DNA from: Hyphomicrobiales bacterium
GTDB taxonomy: Bacteria > Pseudomonadota > Alphaproteobacteria > Rhizobiales > Rhizobiaceae
Direction: 5' to 3'
DNA: 59,889 nt
NCBI GenBank assembly: GCA_900473185.1
Contig: UCKU01000037.1
Location: forward strand, 1 to 59,889
Part shown: piece after piece, positions 53,888 through 59,889 of the stretch
Layout of the letters: each line of letters begins with the position of its first letter
Numbering within the stretch: position 1 is the first letter of the stretch
The notes under the pieces: model-generated
What the model was told of the DNA's origin: nothing
The model's database searches: none
The model's input: only the letters and a program-made list of their open reading frames with translations
Position numbers and translations under genes: made by a program

Positions 53888-55246
53888 ATGGCAATCACCC
53901 TTTCACCTATAACCCTGCCCGATTTCGGCCCCGTCAGCGCCGAGCAGCCACAGATCCCGGCGGAGACCTACGCCGCCCGCGCCGATGCCACGCTAAAAGC
54001 TGCCGGCACCGACTGGCTGGTGGTCTATGCCGACCGCGAACACTTCGGCAACATCATGTTCCTCTCCGGCTTCGAGCCACGCTTCGAAGAGGCCCTGCTG
54101 TTGCTCGGCCCCAAGGGAAAGCGGGTCATCATCACGGGCAATGAATCCGAGAGCTACACGGTGCTTGCCCGTCTGCCCGGCATCGAGGTGCTGCGAGCCC
54201 AGACCTTCAGCCTCATGGGCCAGGACCGCAGTCAGAATCCGCGCCTCTCCGACCGTCTGCGCGACGCCGGCATCGGCAAAAGCGATAGCATCGGCCTCGT
54301 CGGCTGGAAGCATCTTTCGGCGGAGGAGGATGAGGATCACGCAAACTGCTTCTTCGTGCCCGACTTCATTGTTTCTGCGCTGCGCCGCTTGGCCGGCAAG
54401 ATCACCGATGCGACCACCGTTCTCATGCATCCGGAGACCGGCTTGCGTGCCGTCGTCGATGTCGACCAGCTCGCCGCCTTCGAATGGGCTTCTGCCCGCT
54501 GCTCACGCGCTCTCTGGCGTGTCGTCTCAGGTGTTCGCGAAGGCGACAGCGAGTTCGAGGCACTCGGCAGACTAGGCTATGAAGGCGATCCGCTGAACCT
54601 GCACACGATGTTCGCCTCTGTCAGTTCCGGCGAGGCCATCGTCGGCCTGCGCAGCCCGACGGCACGGCGTGTGAAGAAGGGTGACGGCGTGACGACTGCC
54701 CTTGGTTACTGGGGTGCCCTCTCCTCCCGCGCCGGCCTGCTGACCGACCATGACGACGCCTTCCTGAAACCCGCCAAGGCCTATTTCGAAGCGCTGATCA
54801 CCTGGTACGAGACGGCCGATATCGGCACGACCGGCGGCGATCTCTTCACATCAGTCACCGAGAAACTGAAATCTGCTGGCCTTAACTCGGCGCTTAACCC
54901 CGGCCATCTCGGCAGCCACGAGGAATGGCTGCATTCACCCGTACGCCCAGGCTCCACCGAACGTCTGCGCTCCGGCATGCCCTTCCAGGTCGACGTCATC
55001 CCCGTGCCCATGCCGGCCGGCTGGGCGCTGAACTGCGAGGATGCGGTCGCTTTTGCCGATGCAGAGCTGCGAGAGGCAATCCGCACGAAGTATCCCGAGA
55101 TGCATGCCCGCATTACCGCTCGTCGTACCTTCATGGCGGACAAGCTCGGCGTTTCCTTGAATGAGAACATACTGCCGCTGTCCGACACGCCGCTCTACCT
55201 GCCACCTTTCTGGCTGAAAGCGAACCATGTGCTGATCCGCGAATAG
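53888..55246 (+). CDS. M24-fold (pita-bread) hydrolase with altered metal ligands
   Basis: 452 residues; GGAGGAAC precedes the ATG. N-terminal creatinase-type domain (about 25-190) and C-terminal pita-bread domain (about 200-450). Of the five metal ligands of M24 peptidases, the two Asp positions appear replaced: A271 in GDGVTTALGYWG, and S279 or S280. The His (PGHLGSHEEW) and the last Glu (NCEDAVAF) remain, and the fourth site reads FQVDV. It may therefore be a metal-free or single-metal enzyme, like creatinase or ectoine hydrolase, cleaving a C-N bond in a small molecule. It shares a LacI-operated promoter with the cupin. Confidence 0.8.
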   Translation: MAITLSPITLPDFGPVSAEQPQIPAETYAARADATLKAAGTDWLVVYADREHFGNIMFLSGFEPRFEEALLLLGPKGKRVIITGNESESYTVLARLPGIEVLRAQTFSLMGQDRSQNPRLSDRLRDAGIGKSDSIGLVGWKHLSAEEDEDHANCFFVPDFIVSALRRLAGKITDATTVLMHPETGLRAVVDVDQLAAFEWASARCSRALWRVVSGVREGDSEFEALGRLGYEGDPLNLHTMFASVSSGEAIVGLRSPTARRVKKGDGVTTALGYWGALSSRAGLLTDHDDAFLKPAKAYFEALITWYETADIGTTGGDLFTSVTEKLKSAGLNSALNPGHLGSHEEWLHSPVRPGSTERLRSGMPFQVDVIPVPMPAGWALNCEDAVAFADAELREAIRTKYPEMHARITARRTFMADKLGVSLNENILPLSDTPLYLPPFWLKANHVLIRE

Positions 55247-55320
55247 CATGCAAAGGACCGACGGCCCTTGGCTGTCGATCCGACCTGACCTAAATTCAGC
55301 TTGAAAGCAGGAGGAGCGGC

Positions 55321-55791
55321 ATGAGCGACGATCACAAGCATATCGACTGGCGCGAACATGGCGTGAAGGTTATTCCCGGCAATGCGCTCGATCCGAATAC
55401 GGCGCAGACGCCGGGCATGAACCGCGCAACCGCTATCAACAATGCGCGCGCCGGGGCCGAAAAGATCTGGGCCGGCACAGTGACGATCCATGCCAATGCC
55501 AAGACCGGTGCCCATCATCACGGCGATCTCGAAAGCATCATCTATGTGGTGAAAGGCAAGGCCCGCATGCGCTGGGGCGAAAACCTCGAATTCACTGCAG
55601 AAGCCGGCCCCGGCGATTTCATCTACGTGCCGCCTTTCGTTCCGCATCAGGAAATCAATGCCAACCGTGACGAGACGCTGGAATGCGTGGTCGTGCGCTC
55701 AGGCCAGGAACCTGTGGTCGTCAACCTCGACATCGAACCGGTCGAAAAGCCCGAGGACGTGCCGTGGATCGACCCGATCCACCGCCACTAG
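55321..55791 (+). CDS. Single-domain cupin
   Basis: 156 residues; GGAGGAGCGGC precedes the ATG. One cupin barrel with motif 1 HHHGDLESIIYVVKG (metal ligands two His and Glu expected) and motif 2 PGDFIYVPPFVPHQEIN (third His). No DNA-binding domain. It could be an isomerase, dioxygenase or small-molecule-binding cupin. It lies 74 bp after the M24-fold gene, probably in one operon under the LacI repressor. The stop is 3 bp from the stop of the opposing GMC oxidoreductase gene. Confidence 0.85.
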   Translation: MSDDHKHIDWREHGVKVIPGNALDPNTAQTPGMNRATAINNARAGAEKIWAGTVTIHANAKTGAHHHGDLESIIYVVKGKARMRWGENLEFTAEAGPGDFIYVPPFVPHQEINANRDETLECVVVRSGQEPVVVNLDIEPVEKPEDVPWIDPIHRH

Positions 55792-55794
55792 CGC

Positions 55795-57408
55795 TCAGGC
55801 AGCGGCGAGGATCATCGCCGCACCCTTTTCCGCCACCATCATCGTCGGTGCGTTGATATTGCCGGCCGTGATGTTCGGGAAGACCGATGCATCGACGATC
55901 CGCAGCCCGGTGATGCCGTGCACCTTCAGGGAGGCATCGACCACGGATGTCGTGGCATCCGGCCCCATCGAAGCCGATCCGCAGAGGTGGTAGATCGAAC
56001 CGGAATTGCCGCGGAAATAGGCAAGCAGTTCCTCATCCGTCTGGGCCTGTACCGAAGGCGGCATCTCCATTTCGGTGATCGACCGCAGAGCCGGCGCTTC
56101 CATGATCCGGCGCACCAGCCGGCTGCCCTGAACAACCTCTTCTTCGTCATGCACCGTGCCGAGATAATTCGGCCTGATCTGTGGCGCGTCCGCCAACTCA
56201 GGCGAGACGATGCCGACCGTGCCGCGGCTTGTCGGCCGGCAGGAGTTGAAGGCCAGGAGGAAACCCGAATAGGGCTCCGGCTTCAAACCTGCCTTCGGAT
56301 CCGTTGGAATGCGATAGGAGAGCGGATTGAAATAAAGCTGGATATTCGGCCGCTCTTCATCCGGGCTGCCACGCAGGAAGGCGCCGGCCTGGTTGACGCT
56401 GAGCGCCAGCGGCCCGCGCCGCGTCAGGATATAGCGCAGCGCCTGCCGCGCCTGGCCGAACAGCGTTCCGAGCTCGTCGTTCAACGTCGGCACGGTGGAG
56501 CGGTAGTAGAAGCTGGCGCAGAGATGATCCTGCAGGTTCTTGCCGACGGCCGGTAGATGCCGCACCAGCGGAATGCCGAGGGATTGCAGATGCGCGCCGT
56601 CACTGATGCCCGAGAGCTGCAACAGCTTCGGCGTATCGACCGCGCCGGCCGAGAGAATGACTTCCTGCCGCGCCGAATAGCTTGTTATCCCACCCGGCCC
56701 AATCACCTCGACGCCGGTCGCGCGGGCTTCTGCGTCGACGATGACGCGCCTTACCCGGCTGTTGCGCAGGATAGCGAGATTGGGCCGCCCGAGCGCCGGT
56801 CTCAGATAGGCGAGCGATGACGAGGAGCGAACGCCATTCCGCGTATTGATGTCGTAGATACCGGCGCCTTCGATGCTTTCGCCATTGAAATCCGCATTCA
56901 GCGGTATCTGCAGCTCGGCACACGCCTCAAGGAAACGGTCGGTAATCGCATGCGATTGGCCGCGCATCGGCGTCACATGGATCGGCCCGCCGCCGCCATG
57001 ATATTTGCTCTCGCCACCCGCATGCGTCTCCAGCTTGCGGAAGAAAGGCAGGACGTCCTCATAACCCCAGCCGAGATTGCCGGCCGCCTTCCAGTCGTCG
57101 AAATCATCAGCCGCGCCGCGTACGAAGATCATCGCATTGATGGAGCCGGAACCGCCCTGGACCTTGCCGCGCGGCGCATAGATACGCCGGCCGTTCAGTG
57201 CGGCCTCCGGCTCGCTCCAGTACATCCAGTTGACCTTCGGATCGTAGTAGGAGCGCGCATAGCCAACCGGGACACGAAACCACGGCGAACTGTCATTGCC
57301 GCCGGCTTCGATCAGCAGCACATTATGCCTGCCGCTCTCGCTGAGACGTGCGGCCAGAATGCAGCCGGCCGAGCCGGCGCCGACGATGATGTAATCGTAT
57401 GTGGTCAT
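55795..57408 (-). CDS. GMC-family FAD-dependent oxidoreductase (choline-dehydrogenase-like)
   Basis: 537 residues, the usual GMC length. N-terminal FAD motif GAGSAGCILAARLSES; GMC signature 1 GGSGSINAMIFVRG at about 84-97; signature 2 'GAVDTPKLLQLSGI' at about residue 256; C-terminal catalytic His in YHLCGSASMG and an Asn in AGNINAPTMM. Such enzymes oxidise alcohols or polyols to aldehydes. It is third in the ALDH-dehydratase-GMC operon (8-bp gap), so alcohol-to-aldehyde-to-acid chemistry followed by dehydration is plausible. Confidence 0.92.
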   Translation of the reverse strand: MTTYDYIIVGAGSAGCILAARLSESGRHNVLLIEAGGNDSSPWFRVPVGYARSYYDPKVNWMYWSEPEAALNGRRIYAPRGKVQGGSGSINAMIFVRGAADDFDDWKAAGNLGWGYEDVLPFFRKLETHAGGESKYHGGGGPIHVTPMRGQSHAITDRFLEACAELQIPLNADFNGESIEGAGIYDINTRNGVRSSSSLAYLRPALGRPNLAILRNSRVRRVIVDAEARATGVEVIGPGGITSYSARQEVILSAGAVDTPKLLQLSGISDGAHLQSLGIPLVRHLPAVGKNLQDHLCASFYYRSTVPTLNDELGTLFGQARQALRYILTRRGPLALSVNQAGAFLRGSPDEERPNIQLYFNPLSYRIPTDPKAGLKPEPYSGFLLAFNSCRPTSRGTVGIVSPELADAPQIRPNYLGTVHDEEEVVQGSRLVRRIMEAPALRSITEMEMPPSVQAQTDEELLAYFRGNSGSIYHLCGSASMGPDATTSVVDASLKVHGITGLRIVDASVFPNITAGNINAPTMMVAEKGAAMILAAA

Positions 57409-57416
57409 CTTCGTTC

Positions 57417-58634
57417 TCAGCCGTGGGCCGGCGCAAAAGCCTTCACGTCGGCGGGCTTGTCATCCATTTGCAGATGCAGTCGCTGCCCTTCGTAAGGCGA
57501 GTGTTTTGCGACGACATCAAGATTGAGTTCCACGCCCAGCCCCGGTTCGTCTGACGGGATCAGGTAACCATCCTCGAAGCGCAGCGGCGTCTTCAGGATC
57601 TCGGTATAGAAGCCCGAGAAATCGACAATCGCTTCGTGGATCAGGAAGTTCGGCGAGGATGTGGCAAGCTGGATGCTGGCCGCAGCTCCGATGGGTCCAT
57701 TGTAGAGATGCGGCGCGATCTGCGCGTAATACGCTTCGGCCATGCCGGCGATCTTCTTGGATTCCAGAATGCCGCCGGCGCGTGCCACGTTCATCTGCAG
57801 GATAGAGGCCGCACCCGTTTCCAGCACGCGCTGGAACTCGTATTTCGTTGTCAGCCGTTCACCGGTCGAAATGGGGATCGAGGTCTTGCGGGCGACTTCC
57901 GCCATCGCCTCTTCCTGGCCCGGAGGCACCGGCTCCTCGAACCAAAGCGGATCGTATTTCTCCAGCCGCTGCGCCAGCCGGATCGCCGATGACGGCACCA
58001 TCTGCCCATGCGTGCCGAAGAGCAGATCGGCACTGCTGCCGACGGCCTCGCGGATCTTGGCGCAGAATTCCTCGCAGCGGTCCATCACGCCGAGCGAAAC
58101 CTGATGGCCGGAATAGGCGGTATAGGGACCGGCCGGGTCGAACTTGACGGCGGTAAAGCCCATTTCGACCATTTTCACCGCGCATTCAGCGGCAAGGTCC
58201 GGATCGTTATAATCATATTCGCCGGCGGCATTCTTCGGATAGAGATAGGTATAGGCGCGCAACTTCTCATGCACGCGCCCGCCGATCAGTTTGTGCACCG
58301 GCTTGTCGGCGGCCTTGCCGATAATGTCCCAGCAGGCGATCTCCAGGCCGGAGACGATGCCCATCATCGTCGGGTCCGGTCGCTGCGTGAAACCACTCGA
58401 ATAGGCAAGGCGCCAGAAGCGCTCGATGTCATGCGGATCATGGCCGAGCAGATAGCGCTGGAAGACATCTTCGATCAGCGGCACCAGCGCCTGCGGATGG
58501 AAGGCGGTCGAATAGATTTCCCCGACACCCTCGATACCGTCTGCCGTCGTCAGCCGCACGAAGATCCAGTACATGCCGCCGATATGCGGCGGCGGGACGG
58601 CGACGACATGGGTGGAAAGCGATGCGATCTGCAT
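57417..58634 (-). CDS. Mandelate racemase/muconate-lactonising (enolase superfamily) sugar-acid dehydratase
   Basis: 405 residues from ATG 58634, behind GAGGATC; a TTG at 58649 is less likely. N-terminal capping domain (about 1-125) and barrel. Strand-2 motif is KFDPAGP (164-170). Metal ligands E233 (WFEEP) and E259 (STGER) and catalytic H309 (APHLYNGPIG) sit at exactly the spacing of galactonate dehydratase (DgoD), and H209 (GTHGQ) matches its second histidine. The position of the first Asp ligand is G207. The general reaction would be dehydration of an acid sugar to a 2-keto-3-deoxy acid. Confidence 0.85.
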   Translation of the reverse strand: MQIASLSTHVVAVPPPHIGGMYWIFVRLTTADGIEGVGEIYSTAFHPQALVPLIEDVFQRYLLGHDPHDIERFWRLAYSSGFTQRPDPTMMGIVSGLEIACWDIIGKAADKPVHKLIGGRVHEKLRAYTYLYPKNAAGEYDYNDPDLAAECAVKMVEMGFTAVKFDPAGPYTAYSGHQVSLGVMDRCEEFCAKIREAVGSSADLLFGTHGQMVPSSAIRLAQRLEKYDPLWFEEPVPPGQEEAMAEVARKTSIPISTGERLTTKYEFQRVLETGAASILQMNVARAGGILESKKIAGMAEAYYAQIAPHLYNGPIGAAASIQLATSSPNFLIHEAIVDFSGFYTEILKTPLRFEDGYLIPSDEPGLGVELNLDVVAKHSPYEGQRLHLQMDDKPADVKAFAPAHG

Positions 58635-58645
58635 GGCGATGATCC

Positions 58646-59889
58646 TCAATGCTTGAGTATGACGAGGCGCGTCTGGGTGAATTCGAGCATGCCGTGTTTA
58701 CCGTCATCGCCGCCAAGGCCGGAGCGTTTCCAGCCGGCGTGATAGCCCTGATAAGGATCGGCCGGGAAACGGTTGACGTAGAATTCGCCAGCCTCGATGG
58801 CATCGGAAAAGCGCATGATGGTGCGATGATTGTTGGTGAAGAGCACCGCGCTCAGGCCGAACTGGTGATCATTAGCGAGCGCCAGCGCCTCATCCGTCGT
58901 GTCATAGGCAACGACGGGCAGAACCGGTCCGAAAATTTCCTCGGCGATGATCTCCATGTCCTGACGGCAATTGGACAGCAGTGTCGGCGGATAGAAGAAG
59001 CCGGGGCCTTCAGGGAAGATGCCACCGGCCTCGATACGCGCGCCCTGCTCTACCGCCTTCAAGACGGCCTTGTGCACATTCGCCTGTGCAGACTTCGTGG
59101 AGAGCGGCCCGACACGAGACGCATCGACCGAACGGTCGCCGAAAGCGCGTGCGGCAAAGCCGGTCTTCAGTTTGGCAAGCAGCCCATCATAGATGGAGCG
59201 ATGCACATAGACGCGCTCCGGCGCGGTGCAGAGCTGTCCACAATGATTGGTCTTGGCGGCAACGAGCTGGGCGGCGACATCATCGAGATCGGCATCCGGC
59301 TCGATGATGACGGGCGTCTTGCCGCCGAGTTCGAGCGACGGCTTGGCGATGTTCGCCTTGCAATAGTCGAGCACGACGCGGCCAGCCTGCAGGCTGCCGG
59401 TCAGCGTGATCATGCCGACCTTCGGATGGGTGCAGAGCGTCGCCGCAACATCATGCGACATGGTAAGGATATTAACGAGCCCCGCCGGCAGGCCTGCCTC
59501 GGCCACGGCTTCGGCGATTTCGAAGGCCGAGGTCGGTGTCGAATTGCTCGGACGCACCACAACCGCATTGCCCGCAATCAGCGCCGGCGCAATCTTGCGC
59601 ACCAGCGTGTAGATCGGAAAGTTGAAGGGGATCAGGCAGGCAACGACACCGATCGCCTCGCGCTTCAGAAGCAGTGTCTCATTGGCATTGTCGCTCGGAA
59701 TGATTTCGCCTTCGATGCGCCGCGCCCATTCGGCATGGTAACGCATCAACTCGGCGCCATAGATCGCCTCACCCGTCGCATCGGCAAGGCTCTTGCCGGA
59801 TTCCAGCGCCAGCGCTGCGCCGATCTTTTCCGCCCGCTGCTCGATGACGGCGGCAAGCTTGCGTAGCGCGTCACCACGGGCAATCGCCT
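58646..59889 (-). CDS. Aldehyde dehydrogenase, N-terminus outside the window
   Basis: The frame stays open to the window edge: residues before the internal ATG at 59749 read like normal ALDH sequence (IEQRAEKIGAALALESGKS), so the gene starts beyond 59889. About 414 residues are visible. Motifs: LELGGKTPVIIEPDADLDD, catalytic Cys in GQLCTAPERV, FGPVLPVVAYDTTDEALALAN and 'NRFPADPYQGYHAGWKRSG' near the end, like AldA/lactaldehyde-type enzymes. It is 11 bp before the dehydratase gene. It would oxidise the aldehyde made by the GMC enzyme or from another sugar step. Confidence 0.9.
   Translation of the reverse strand, partial: AIARGDALRKLAAVIEQRAEKIGAALALESGKSLADATGEAIYGAELMRYHAEWARRIEGEIIPSDNANETLLLKREAIGVVACLIPFNFPIYTLVRKIAPALIAGNAVVVRPSNSTPTSAFEIAEAVAEAGLPAGLVNILTMSHDVAATLCTHPKVGMITLTGSLQAGRVVLDYCKANIAKPSLELGGKTPVIIEPDADLDDVAAQLVAAKTNHCGQLCTAPERVYVHRSIYDGLLAKLKTGFAARAFGDRSVDASRVGPLSTKSAQANVHKAVLKAVEQGARIEAGGIFPEGPGFFYPPTLLSNCRQDMEIIAEEIFGPVLPVVAYDTTDEALALANDHQFGLSAVLFTNNHRTIMRFSDAIEAGEFYVNRFPADPYQGYHAGWKRSGLGGDDGKHGMLEFTQTRLVILKH

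Overview
The window looks like a stretch of a Rhizobium-type genome (Rhizobiaceae, Alphaproteobacteria). The evidence is the high-GC coding sequence, proteins of recognisable rhizobial type (an EmrAB/RmrAB-like pump, an AgpA-like family-5 solute importer, several LacI-controlled ABC operons) and the density of catabolic ABC clusters. There are no replication, conjugation, phage, IS, rRNA, tRNA or CRISPR features, so chromosome and megaplasmid cannot be told apart. Assignments rest on reading motifs and remembered family sequences; no searches were run.

Layout. 1-3.6 kb: small hypothetical proteins, a KTSC protein and a PAS-GGDEF-EAL protein. 3.8-6.5 kb: a two-gene operon for a D-xylonate-dehydratase-like IlvD/Edd enzyme and a beta-hydroxyacid dehydrogenase. 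6.6-25.2 kb: an efflux and stress region with two RND pumps and one EmrAB-type MFS pump, two LysR regulators, one MarR regulator, two SDRs, an alkyladenine DNA glycosylase and a degenerate alpha/beta hydrolase. 25.2-27.8 kb: a metallophosphatase, an SfnB-like flavoprotein and an Rrf2 regulator. 28.0-43.0 kb: a glycoside catabolism locus. A LacI regulator diverges from an eight-gene operon holding a family-5 binding protein, a GHL6-like glycosidase, two permeases, a fused double ATPase, hydroxypyruvate isomerase (hyi), tartronate semialdehyde reductase (glxR) and a GH42 beta-galactosidase. An SDR and a second Hyi-family TIM barrel lie beside it. 43.0-48.6 kb: an opposing six-gene Dpp/Nik-type ABC operon headed by a carboxymuconolactone-decarboxylase-fold protein. 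48.9-52.7 kb: a polar amino-acid ABC importer with an aspartylglucosaminidase-like Ntn hydrolase inside the operon. 52.7-59.9 kb: a LacI regulator, a non-canonical M24-fold hydrolase, a cupin, and an opposing GMC oxidoreductase / enolase-superfamily dehydratase / aldehyde dehydrogenase operon that runs off the window.

The most interesting signal is at the right end. A perfect 14-bp palindrome (TGAAACCGGTTTCA) sits on the promoter of the amino-acid ABC/asparaginase operon, and a 12/14 copy sits in the same geometry in front of the M24/cupin pair, beside a LacI gene. This ties a sugar-type repressor to an amino-acid importer and an aspartylglucosaminidase-like enzyme. I propose an undescribed uptake and breakdown system for a sugar-amino-acid (glycosylamine or amide) conjugate. 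A second candidate is the glycoside operon in which hyi and glxR are co-transcribed with an ABC importer and two glycosidases. Other points of note are a terminator embedded in the 3' end of a convergent gene, a perfect 13-bp hairpin over a permease start, and several enzymes whose catalytic residues appear to be missing.
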